From Streptomyces sp. NBC_01306 (GTDB lineage: Bacteria; Actinomycetota; Actinomycetes; Streptomycetales; Streptomycetaceae): DNA of 64,000 bases. Of this stretch, positions 33,802 through 41,559 are shown one piece after another (within the stretch, counting starts at the first letter, position 1; each line of letters starts with the position of its first letter). The notes beneath the pieces are model-generated. The model was not told the origin of the DNA and ran no database searches. It saw nothing but the letters and a program-made list of their open reading frames with translations. The stretch covers positions 806,001 through 870,000 of the forward strand of contig NZ_JAPEPC010000001.1 in NCBI RefSeq assembly GCF_026340465.1, given 5' to 3'. Position numbers and translations under genes: made by a program.

Positions 33802-34152
33802 ATGAGCACCCCGGAGAGAGAACCATTCGACGACGAACGCGTGGGTACGAGGTACCGCGCCGACGTGGAGGCGGCGTACCGGAAGGTGGAAGCGGCCTCG
33901 GCTCCCGAAGCGCAGAATCAGCTCTCGCTCGGTGTACTGACCGGGTATCTGTGGGCCCTGGGCCGGGCGGACGCGGCGCCGGCCACCGGCATCACGGGCG
34001 GCGCGCCGGATCTCGGGCGGCTGACCGCCGAGGTGGACGCGGTGACCGTACAGCTGGAGGACGCCGTCCAGCGCGGGGTCCCGGACGACCATGCGCGCGG
34101 GCTGTACGACGCGCTGTCCTGGATCTGCGGCCAGAGCGACCGACAGCCCTGA
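33802..34152 (+). CDS. Hypothetical protein downstream of the NRPS
   Basis: This 116-residue soluble protein is rich in alanine, glutamate and aspartate and mostly helical (YRADVEAAYRKVEAASAPEA, VDAVTVQLEDAVQRGVPDDH). It begins 91 bases after the NRPS stop on the same strand and may be co-transcribed. I recognise no domain. Its last residues are near two repeated palindromes between this gene and the convergent LuxR gene. Confidence 0.6.
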   Translation: MSTPEREPFDDERVGTRYRADVEAAYRKVEAASAPEAQNQLSLGVLTGYLWALGRADAAPATGITGGAPDLGRLTAEVDAVTVQLEDAVQRGVPDDHARGLYDALSWICGQSDRQP

Positions 34153-34274
34153 CGCCGCTGCCGCCGGCGGGCGCTGCGCCGGGGCGCGGGGCGGCGCCGT
34201 CGGGGCTCGCGGTCCGTACGGGCGAGGCTCGGGCGCGGGCCGCTCGGGCGCGGGCCGGGTGCGCTCGGGTCTGC

Positions 34275-34348
34275 TTCCGTACGGAACCGGGCGGGCGGCT
34301 ACGGCCCGGCCGGAGCCCGGGTGCTGTCCGGTCTGTTTCCGTACGGAA
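34275..34348. repeat. Pair of TTCCGTACGGAA palindromes
   Basis: Two perfect 12-base palindromes TTCCGTACGGAA (34275-34286 and 34337-34348), 62 bases apart, sit within longer near-direct repeats that continue CCGGGCGG and GGCTAC. They lie between convergent genes, so they may terminate transcripts or bind a protein. Confidence 0.6.
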
Positions 34349-34356
34349 CCGGGCGG

Positions 34357-36723
34357 CTACTGCGGTGGCGCCGCTTCTGTGTCCGTGACCTGGGGCCGCC
34401 CCGCCAGTGCCGCGATCTGCGCGCGGGACGAGAAGCCGAGCTTGGCCAGGATGTGTTCGACGTGGGCGTCGGCCGTGCGCTTGGAGATCACCAGCTGTTC
34501 GGAGATCTCCCGGTTGGTGAGACCTTCGGAGACCAGCGCGGCGACCTGCCGCTCCCGGCGGGTCAGCATGTCGCCCGGTGCCGAGTCCAGCTGCCGGGGC
34601 AGCGGGGTGGCCGGGCTGTCGGCGTCCATGAGCGCCAGCTCGACGGCCCGGTCCAGCGGGAGTTCGGCGCCCTGCGCGAACAGCCGGGCGAACTCCGTGT
34701 CCCCCAGCTCGGCGCGGACGGCCCGCTCCACCCGTGTGTGGTCGTCCAGATACACCGCGGCGCCCATCATCGGGGAGCCGACCTTGCGCCACAGCGCCCC
34801 GGCGGCACCGAGGAGCCAGGCCGCCCTGCTGGGGCTGGCCAGTTCGGCGGCCCCCCAGGCCAGCAGTTCCAGGCTGTTCGCCGCGCCGAACATCTCCCGG
34901 ACCTCGCGGCTGCGGTGCAGACCGGAGCGGGCCAGCGCCACACACTCCGCGGGCTCCCCACGTCCCCAGGCCGCCATGGCCTCGATGACCAGGATCTGGC
35001 CCTTGATGATGCATTCGCCGCTCTCGTCGCCGAGCAGCAGCAGCGCCTTCTCGCACTCCTCGACCGCTGCGTCCGAGTCGCGCAGCACCGCGTGCATATA
35101 GCCCTTCTGGTAGTGGAAGACGACCAGGCTCAGCCGGTCGTTGATGCGGTGCTGGCGGTCCAGCGCCTCGTCGAGAAGCCGCTGTCCCGTCTCGGGGTCG
35201 CCGAGGAGCCAGCGGACGCCGCCGGTGTAGCCGGTGGCGAGGGCGAGATCGAGTTCCGATCCCGCCTGCCCTGCCACCTCCCTGGTCGCCTCGAATCCGG
35301 CGAGTGCCGGTTCGAGATCGCCCTGCACCAGGGCGAGAAGGCTGCGCCAGAGCATCGCGAGCGCCCGTTCGGGGCAGGGCTCGGGGTCGGCGTCGATGCC
35401 CTTGCCCAGCCAGTAGCGGCCCTCCTTGGAGAGCCCGGCCGTCAGCCAGAACGGCCAGAGCCTCGCGGCCATCTCCAGGCCGGGCCTGATGCCGTCGGGC
35501 CGGGAGAGCGAGTAGTCGAGTGCGCTCCGCAGATCGGCGAGATCGCGGTACAACTCCCAGTAGAGCGGGACCTGTTCGGACGTCAGTACGGTCTCGTAGA
35601 AGTGCTGGACCCGGGCCAGATAGTGGGTGCGGTGGCGGGCGCGGCAGCGTTCCTGCTCATCGCCCAGAGCCGCGCAGCGGTCCGCTCCGTACTCCCTGAT
35701 GGTGTCGAGCAGCCGGTAGCGGGAGCCGGTGTCGCCGTCCCGCACCACCCGCAGCACCACCGACTTGTCGACCAGGCCGACGAGGTGCTCAAGGATCTCG
35801 TCGCGCGGCAGCCCGGCGCCCGAGCAGACCTCTTCGACGGCCGCCAGGTCGAACGGCCCGGCGAACACCGACAGCCGCGCCCAGAGCAGCCGTTCCTCGG
35901 CCGAGCACAGGTCGTGGCTCCAGTCGATCGCGGTGCTCAGCGTCTGATGACGGGGCAGCACGGCGCTGCGCCGGCCACCGGTGAGCAGCCGGAAGCGGTG
36001 TTCGAGCCGGGCGGTCAGCTGGTCCAGCGGGATGGCTCTGAGCCGTACGGTGGCCAGCTCGATGGCGAGCGGAATGCCGTCCAGACGGCGGCAGAGCGCC
36101 AGCACGTCCTGGTGGTTGCCCGCGTTGATCCGGAAGCCGGGCACCACCGCCGCAGCCCGCTGTTCGAAGAGTGTCGCCGCGTCGTCGCAGGCCAGCGGCG
36201 GTACGTGCAGGGTGTGTTCACCCGGGACGTCCAGCGGCTGCCGGCTGGTGGCCAGCACCGTCACGCCGGGTGCCTCGCGCAGCACCAGGTCGGCGAGGAA
36301 CGCGCAGGCGTCGAGATGGTGTTCGCAGGTGTCCAGGACGAGCAGCAGCCGGCGTTCCTGGAGGTGCTCCATGACGACGTCCAGCACGAGCCGCCCGGAC
36401 TGCTCGGCCAGCCCCAGCGCGCTCGCCACTGCCTGGGGCAACAGTTCGGGGTCGTGCAGCGGGGAGAGCTCGGTCAGGACGACGCCGTCCGTGTAGTTCC
36501 CCTTGAGGGTCAGTGCGGCGCGCAGCGCCAGCCGGCTCTTGCCCACTCCGCCGGGGCCGACGAGGGTCACCAGTCTCGCCCGCGCCACCAGCTCCCGGAT
36601 CCGGTCGAGTTCCGCGGAGCGGCCGACGAATCCGGTGACTTCCACGGGCAGTTCGCCGGTGCGCCGGCTGTAACCGAGTGCCATACCGCCCCCGCCGCGC
36701 TTCCTGAACATCTCTGCGTACAC
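34357..36723 (-). CDS. Large ATPase regulator with C-terminal LuxR helix-turn-helix
   Basis: The 788-residue protein has an N-terminal NTPase with Walker A LVGPGGVGKSRLALRAAL near residue 55, a LLLVLDTCEH Walker B, and the NB-ARC-like GIPLAIELATVRLRAIPLDQ. A long helical, TPR-like middle follows. The end carries a LuxR/NarL helix-turn-helix, MLTRRERQVAALVSEGLTNR and EISEQLVISKRTADAHVEHI. Such AfsR/LAL-like proteins are ATP-dependent activators, often of secondary metabolism. It is convergent with the NRPS and could be its activator, though that is inference. ATG at 36684 is an alternative start. Confidence 0.85.
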   Translation of the reverse strand: MYAEMFRKRGGGGMALGYSRRTGELPVEVTGFVGRSAELDRIRELVARARLVTLVGPGGVGKSRLALRAALTLKGNYTDGVVLTELSPLHDPELLPQAVASALGLAEQSGRLVLDVVMEHLQERRLLLVLDTCEHHLDACAFLADLVLREAPGVTVLATSRQPLDVPGEHTLHVPPLACDDAATLFEQRAAAVVPGFRINAGNHQDVLALCRRLDGIPLAIELATVRLRAIPLDQLTARLEHRFRLLTGGRRSAVLPRHQTLSTAIDWSHDLCSAEERLLWARLSVFAGPFDLAAVEEVCSGAGLPRDEILEHLVGLVDKSVVLRVVRDGDTGSRYRLLDTIREYGADRCAALGDEQERCRARHRTHYLARVQHFYETVLTSEQVPLYWELYRDLADLRSALDYSLSRPDGIRPGLEMAARLWPFWLTAGLSKEGRYWLGKGIDADPEPCPERALAMLWRSLLALVQGDLEPALAGFEATREVAGQAGSELDLALATGYTGGVRWLLGDPETGQRLLDEALDRQHRINDRLSLVVFHYQKGYMHAVLRDSDAAVEECEKALLLLGDESGECIIKGQILVIEAMAAWGRGEPAECVALARSGLHRSREVREMFGAANSLELLAWGAAELASPSRAAWLLGAAGALWRKVGSPMMGAAVYLDDHTRVERAVRAELGDTEFARLFAQGAELPLDRAVELALMDADSPATPLPRQLDSAPGDMLTRRERQVAALVSEGLTNREISEQLVISKRTADAHVEHILAKLGFSSRAQIAALAGRPQVTDTEAAPPQ

Positions 36724-36993
36724 CGCGCGTCTCTGTCGCGCACCTCAGCGTACGGGGTGCGCCACGGTCAGTGACACCGGACGACCGGCAGAGCCACCGC
36801 ACGAGCGACCCCGGCGAGCCGGGCGGGAACATTCCGTAAGGGCCTTCCCAAGCCTTACCCCAAGGCCGTAAAAGGCCGTAACCGGCGGCCCCGCGGACGG
36901 TTGCCCCGGGTACGACGCCGCGCGGTCCGGGGCGGGGATGGCGCCCTCGCCCCGGGACGGCGTACGGACCGCCCACGGGGCCGGGGCACGTCC

Positions 36994-37124
36994 GGTCCGT
37001 AGCCGAAGGCGTCCAGCGAACGGCGGTGCAGCCGGCGGGCGCCGAGCCCGACCGCGTCCGCGGTGGCGGCGACCGACCACCCGGCGCCGAGATGCGCGGC
37101 GACGGCGATCAGGCCGGGCTTGCC
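36994..37124 (-). pseudogene. AraC-type helix-turn-helix remnant
   Basis: On the minus strand the frame reads [44 protein letters not shown]. This matches the C-terminal DNA-binding part of AraC-family regulators (VADVADELGxSERQLRRRxLAAxGYGP). There is no start, no N-terminal domain, and downstream residues become arginine-rich. It is a decayed fragment. Confidence 0.5.
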
Positions 37125-37175
37125 GTACGGACCACCCCTCGCAGGCCCTGGGCCGGTGAGCCGGCTGAGCCCGGG

Positions 37176-37400
37176 TCAGGCGGTGCCTGCTGTCACCTTC
37201 GACGCCGCGGCCAGGCAGGCCAGCACCAGGGGCCGCGCGTCGTCCCGGCGGGCGGCCACCGCCGGCCGGGACGGGGAGATGCCACGGACCGGCACGGCGG
37301 TCACCTCGTCGCGGACGACCAGCGGGGCGTTGCCGCCGGCCAGCAGGGCCACGCCCTGGCCGTTGGCGACCGCCTCGTGGGTCTCCTCGGCGCCGGCCAG
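37176..37400 (-). pseudogene. LysR effector-domain remnant
   Basis: The frame ending at the TGA at 37176-37178 reads LAGAEETHEAVANGQGVALL, AGGNAPLVVRDEVTAVPVRG, then ISPSRPAVAARRDDARPLVL. This is the last third of a LysR-type substrate-binding domain (EETxxxVAxGxGVALLxxGxAPL). The DNA-binding part is missing and the piece abuts the AraC remnant, so this 800-bp stretch looks like a graveyard of regulators. Confidence 0.55.
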
Positions 37401-37519
37401 GGGTGACCGGGTTCAGGGCTTCATCACTCGCCGACTGCGTATCCTGATTTCTGCTTCCGCTCGGGTTCCGCTCGGATTTCACTCGAAGGCATATCGGCGA
37501 GCACACGAGGAGCAAGCGG

Positions 37520-38041
37520 ATGGCACGAAGGATCAACGGCCGGCCCCGCAGCGTGTTCGGCCTCGGCGTTGCGGCGGCTGTTCTGGCTGCGGTGTCGGGG
37601 TGCGGCGGTTCAGTATCCGCTCCGAAGGCCGCGGCAACTCATTCGGCCACTGCGCCGGGCTCGTCCGCGGCGACGACACCACCGGCGGCCCCGCCCAGTG
37701 CGGTGACGTCGGCGAAATCCGCTGTGGTGTACGGCTGCGACCAGAAGCCGGTCGCTTCGCCCGCGGACTTCACTCTCGCCTGCGGTGACGGCGAGGTGGG
37801 TCTCAAAGACCTGGTCTGGTCGGACTGGGGACGGCCGACAGCCGTCGCCAAGGGAAAGTACCTGGCTGTGAGCTGCGTGCCGTCCTGCGCGCAGGGCACC
37901 GAGGCCCCCTACCCGGCCAAGGTGACCGTCAGCGGCCTGAGCCACGGCAGTTACACGGTGCTGCACATCAGCGCGCCCCGGGCTCCGAGCCCTGCCCCCG
38001 CATACCGGCTCGACGCCCAGGGCCCGGTCGAGACGCACTGA
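37520..38041 (+). CDS. Putative lipoprotein of unknown function
   Basis: The 173-residue protein has a basic N-terminus and lipobox-like LAAVSGC with the Cys at about residue 28, then an Ala/Ser/Pro/Thr linker of about 40 residues and a compact domain. That domain has four cysteines (VYGCDQKP, LACGDGEVGL, VSCVPSCAQG), probably two disulfides, and the motif CGDGEVGLKDLVWSDWG, which I associate with conserved Streptomyces secreted proteins. Function is unknown. It sits alone between regulator remnants and the convergent hydrolase. Confidence 0.75.
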   Translation: MARRINGRPRSVFGLGVAAAVLAAVSGCGGSVSAPKAAATHSATAPGSSAATTPPAAPPSAVTSAKSAVVYGCDQKPVASPADFTLACGDGEVGLKDLVWSDWGRPTAVAKGKYLAVSCVPSCAQGTEAPYPAKVTVSGLSHGSYTVLHISAPRAPSPAPAYRLDAQGPVETH

Positions 38042-38080
38042 CGGAGCACTCACACGATCGGCTCATGAACCGACCGCCGG

Positions 38081-38935
38081 TCACCGGACCAGCGCCTCGG
38101 CGAGTTCCTGCGGCCGGGCGGCGAACGGGCTGTGGCTGCCCGGCAGGGTGTGAACGGTAAACGGCTCGCCCGGCATGGCCCGGTCGGCCTCGGCGATCAT
38201 CAGGTCCTGTGCGGCCGGCGCCAGCGCCCGGTCCTGCGCGCAGCGCAGGAAGGTGCGTGGGATGCGGCCCCACCGCGCCGCGGTCAGGGTGACCGGGGTT
38301 GTCGGGATGGCCAGTGGCAGGTCGGGGCTGAGCGCGGAGCGCCAGCGGTCGAAGCGGCCGGCGGGCGTGTCGTGGTAGTGGGTCTGCCGTAGCTCCTCGA
38401 CGTAAGCGGGGTCCGGCGAGAGCGGGTTGATGCGTACGGCGCCCAGTGCCCCGGGATCACCGAGGTTGAGGCTCTGTCCTTGTGCGGTGGCGTTCTCGGG
38501 GGTGCTGAGGTAGTCGAAGAACCGGGGGCGGCCGGCGGGGACGAACGCGGAGAGGTAGACGATGCGGTCGACCAGCTCGGGGGCGCGCTCCGCGGCCAGC
38601 GACGCGGGTCCGCCGCCCGCGCTGTGGGCGACGAGCACGACACGGCCGTAGCGGCGGACCCGGCGCAGCGTGTCCAGGACGGCATCGGCGCAGTCGTCCA
38701 TCGTCACGGCGGCGAGCTGCGACTTCTCGGTCAGCAGACCCGGCTGACCGGGCAGCAGGTACCCGCTGGGCAGGGGGACATCGAAGCCGTGCCCGGGCAT
38801 GTCGACAGCCAGGCTCGCGGCACCGAGACCGGCGAGTGCGCGCTGCGTCGCCGCCCACTGCCATGAGCCGTGCCAGGCGCCGTGGACGAGGACCAGGACG
38901 GTGTCGTTCACTTCGGTGTTCGGGGAGGTCGTCAT
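38081..38935 (-). CDS. Alpha/beta-hydrolase
   Basis: The 284-residue cytoplasmic enzyme has LVHGAWHGSWQW for the oxyanion region, VLVAHSAGGGPASL with the nucleophile serine, and a C-terminal catalytic histidine in LPGSHSPF. It resembles the plant esterase/hydroxynitrile lyase-like group found widely in actinobacteria. An ATG three codons upstream (38944) is also possible. It is divergent from the LysR gene and is probably its regulated target. The substrate is unknown. Confidence 0.82.
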   Translation of the reverse strand: MTTSPNTEVNDTVLVLVHGAWHGSWQWAATQRALAGLGAASLAVDMPGHGFDVPLPSGYLLPGQPGLLTEKSQLAAVTMDDCADAVLDTLRRVRRYGRVVLVAHSAGGGPASLAAERAPELVDRIVYLSAFVPAGRPRFFDYLSTPENATAQGQSLNLGDPGALGAVRINPLSPDPAYVEELRQTHYHDTPAGRFDRWRSALSPDLPLAIPTTPVTLTAARWGRIPRTFLRCAQDRALAPAAQDLMIAEADRAMPGEPFTVHTLPGSHSPFAARPQELAEALVR

Positions 38936-39025
38936 GGCCGCCATCCCAGTCGGCGACGGCCGCTTCATCCAGCAGAAGATATGGCACGCTGGGTGGCGAT
39001 ACTTTTTGTGTATGAAGGGGTGGTC

Positions 39026-39982
39026 ATGGAGGCGCGGCATCTGCGGTACGCGCTCGCCCTCGCCGAGCACGGACACTTCGGCCGGGCGGCCCACGCGCTG
39101 GGCATCGCGCAGCCCCCGCTCTCGAAACAGATCGCCGACCTGGAGCGCGAAATGGGAGCCCGGCTGTTCGACCGCACGCGCCAGGGCGTGTTCCCGACTG
39201 CGGCGGGCCAGGCGTTCCTCGCCCGGGCGCGGCGGGCTCTGGAGGAAATGACAGCGGCCACAGTGGACGCCGGCCGGGCGGCGCGCGGCGAGACGGGGCG
39301 GCTGCGCCTGGGGTTCATCGCCTCCGCGTTGCTCAACCCGCTGCCCGACGTCCTGAGCCGGTTCGGCCGCGAACGTCCCGATGTGAGGCTGGAGTTGCAC
39401 GAGATGGCGTCCAGCCGCAGCGCCGCCACCCTCATCTCGGGCGAACTGGATGTGGCCGTTACCCTCGGACCGCCACGGGGCGCCGGGGCCGAGCACCTGG
39501 TGTCCGTCCCGGTCGGGCACGACCACCTGATCGCCGTCGTCAGCAGCACGCACCCCTACGCAGGCCAGACGTCGGTGAGCGTGGACCAGGTGCGGCGGCA
39601 ACCGCTGATCGTGGCCGCCGGGGAGGACGAGCCCGCGGTGACCGCCGGGCTGCGCACCCTGTTGGGCGACGACGCGGTGGACGGCGCGTCCGTCGCCAGG
39701 GACGTGCACACGATCATCGGCCTGGCCGCCTGCGGGGTCGGCGTGGGCCTCGGGCCCTCCCGCATGCTGTCGGCCCCGCGCCCGGGCACCCGGTTCTGCG
39801 AGGTGACCCCGCGCACGGCACTGCCCGAACTGATCCTGTCCTTCAACGGCCAGGACCGCTCCCCCGTGCTGGGCGCCTTCCTCGACACCGTCCGCCGGAA
39901 CTGTCCCGACGTCGGTGCCGCGCTCGACCGGCGGTCGGGCCACGCATGGAGACCGGATTCGGTTCCGTCAGCCACCCCCTGA
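39026..39982 (+). CDS. LysR family transcriptional regulator
   Basis: The N-terminal helix-turn-helix reads MEARHLRYALALAEHGHFGR, then AAHALGIAQPPLSKQIADLE, the standard LysR DNA-binding segment. The effector domain runs from GETGRLRLGFIAS to residue 300 or so, with normal length (318 residues). ATG 39026 is chosen because family proteins begin with M-x-x-R-H-L-R-Y. The promoter shared with the hydrolase is only about 90 bases, so it likely regulates both itself and the hydrolase in response to an unknown ligand. Confidence 0.88.
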   Translation: MEARHLRYALALAEHGHFGRAAHALGIAQPPLSKQIADLEREMGARLFDRTRQGVFPTAAGQAFLARARRALEEMTAATVDAGRAARGETGRLRLGFIASALLNPLPDVLSRFGRERPDVRLELHEMASSRSAATLISGELDVAVTLGPPRGAGAEHLVSVPVGHDHLIAVVSSTHPYAGQTSVSVDQVRRQPLIVAAGEDEPAVTAGLRTLLGDDAVDGASVARDVHTIIGLAACGVGVGLGPSRMLSAPRPGTRFCEVTPRTALPELILSFNGQDRSPVLGAFLDTVRRNCPDVGAALDRRSGHAWRPDSVPSATP

Positions 39983-40387
39983 ACCATGGTTGTGCTCTGC
40001 ACGATGAGGGGACCGGGGTGCTGCCGAAGTCCAAGGTCGGTCTGTACGCGGCGATCCGCCGTGATTCGCACCAACGGTGAAGCGGATCTTCGAGCTGCTG
40101 CTGGCTGATCACCGAGGTGGGGCCGTTTCACGGTCGGCGGCGGAGAGGTCATCCATCATTTCTCCGCGGTGGTGAGGGCCCGCGCGCGATGGCGGCTGAC
40201 CGAGGCGGCGGCTCACAAGCCGATCGGTGCGCCTGGTGGGCACCTGACGCCGTCCATTGGAGAGTTCCCGGGGCGCAGAGGGGTGGCGAAGGCGGTCCGG
40301 TCCGGGCTCGGTGGCCGTCGGGCTCCGCAACTGTCGGGGTCGGTGGCCGTCGGGTTCCGTGGCTGCCGGGCGCGTGCCTGTCCGCCG
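39983..40387. other. Intergenic region with IS21-like remnant
   Basis: This 405-bp gap contains the transposase-like fragment described separately (40018-40140). The rest, up to the convergent BrkB-like gene, has scrambled GC-rich sequence with no reading frame I can support. Confidence 0.4.
40018..40140 (+). pseudogene. IS21 IstA-like transposase scrap
   Basis: The plus strand reads VLPKSKVGLYAAIRRDSHQR and stops; in the next frame it reads VKRIFELLLADHRGGAVS. Both resemble consecutive pieces of IS21 IstA N-termini (SKVELxxAIRRDxR...TVKRIxxxLxxEH). Only about 40 residues survive across two frames. No ends of the element are visible. Confidence 0.35.
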
Positions 40388-41548
40388 TCAGTCCTGGTCC
40401 GGGGTGGAGCGTCTGTCCTCGGGCTTCTTCGTACGCAGCCGGGCCGTGACGTCCTCGGGGGGCAGGAATTTCGACCAGCGCTCGGGGAATTCGGACGGCA
40501 TGTCCGACTCTTCGTCGTCGGCCTCGGGGGCTCCGGCGCCCGGGTGGTCCGCGGTGTGCGCTCCGCCCTCCGGGCGGGCGGTCTGCTGGAGCCGGAGCCG
40601 CTCGTTCGCCGCGCGTGCCGCCGCCGTGGCCACCGAGGGCCAGATCCGGTCGATCGCGGCGTTGACCGCGGCGCCGACCAGGACGGAGAAGGCCGACACC
40701 CCGATCCACAGCAGCACCGCGACCGGCGCGGCCAGTGAACCGTAGATCGTCGGTCCCTCGACCGTGCTCGTGAGGTAGATACGCAGCAGCAGACTTCCCA
40801 GGAACCCCATGCCCAGCGCCACCAGGGCCCCCGGCACATCCTCGACCCAGGGCGAGCGCACCGGTACGGACACGTGGTAGAGCGTGGTGAGGAAGGCGAT
40901 CGACAGCAGGATGACGACCGGCCAGTACAGGACCGAGATGACCTGTTCGGCGCCGGGCACGAACTGCACGACCCGGTCGGGGCCCGCGACCGCGAGGGGC
41001 AGCACCACCGCCCCGATCACCAGCGCGACGACGTACAGCACGATGGAGAGCAGCCGGGTCATGACAATGCCGCGCCGGCCGTCGAGCCCGTACATCACCG
41101 TGATCGTGTCGATGAAGACGTTCACCGCCCGCGATCCGGACCACAGGGCGAAGGCGAAGCCGATGGAGACGACATCGGGACGCTTGCCGTGCGTGACGTT
41201 CTCCAGGAGCGGCTCGGCGAAGTCGTGGACGCCCCGGTCGGAGAGGACGGTGCTCGCCGCGTGCAGGATGTTCTTCTCCAGGCTGGCGACGGTGTGTGTG
41301 TCGGTCCAGCCGTCGACGTAGCCGAGCAGGGCGATCAGGCTGAGCAGCAGCGGCGGCAGCGAGAGCAGCGTGAAGAACGCCGCCTCGGCCGCGAGCCCCA
41401 GGATCCGGTACTCCATGCACGAGTTGACGGTGTCCTTGAGGAGCAGCCACGCCATTCTGCGTTTGGAGACGTTGCGATAGAGGGCTCTGGCCCGACGGAG
41501 CAGACCCGGATGCTGCTCCCCTGTTTCATTTGCTGCCTGCACCTCCAT
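40388..41548 (-). CDS. YihY/BrkB family membrane protein
   Basis: The protein of 386 residues has six hydrophobic helices, starting RILGLAAEAAFFTLLSLPPL and including ALWSGSRAVNVFIDTITVMY and the late ALVALGMGFLGSLLLRIYL and PVAVLLWIGVSAFSVLVG. This is the YihY/UPF0761 (formerly ribonuclease BN) family of unknown function. A charged tail of about 80 residues follows. The ATG at 41548 is 11 bases from the divergent acyl-CoA dehydrogenase ATG, leaving no room for standard leaders, so one of the two starts may lie further in or the transcripts are leaderless. Confidence 0.85.
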   Translation of the reverse strand: MEVQAANETGEQHPGLLRRARALYRNVSKRRMAWLLLKDTVNSCMEYRILGLAAEAAFFTLLSLPPLLLSLIALLGYVDGWTDTHTVASLEKNILHAASTVLSDRGVHDFAEPLLENVTHGKRPDVVSIGFAFALWSGSRAVNVFIDTITVMYGLDGRRGIVMTRLLSIVLYVVALVIGAVVLPLAVAGPDRVVQFVPGAEQVISVLYWPVVILLSIAFLTTLYHVSVPVRSPWVEDVPGALVALGMGFLGSLLLRIYLTSTVEGPTIYGSLAAPVAVLLWIGVSAFSVLVGAAVNAAIDRIWPSVATAAARAANERLRLQQTARPEGGAHTADHPGAGAPEADDEESDMPSEFPERWSKFLPPEDVTARLRTKKPEDRRSTPDQD

Positions 41549-41559
41549 ACCGTAGCCCC

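Noticed and set aside
30852..33809. A 985-codon minus-strand frame opposite the NRPS
   Set aside because: No motif, low-complexity composition, fully antisense to NRPS core motifs.
38081..39943. A 620-codon minus-strand frame that would fuse the hydrolase with upstream sequence
   Set aside because: The extra N-terminal part is antisense to the LysR gene and has no motif; the hydrolase starts at 38935 or 38944.
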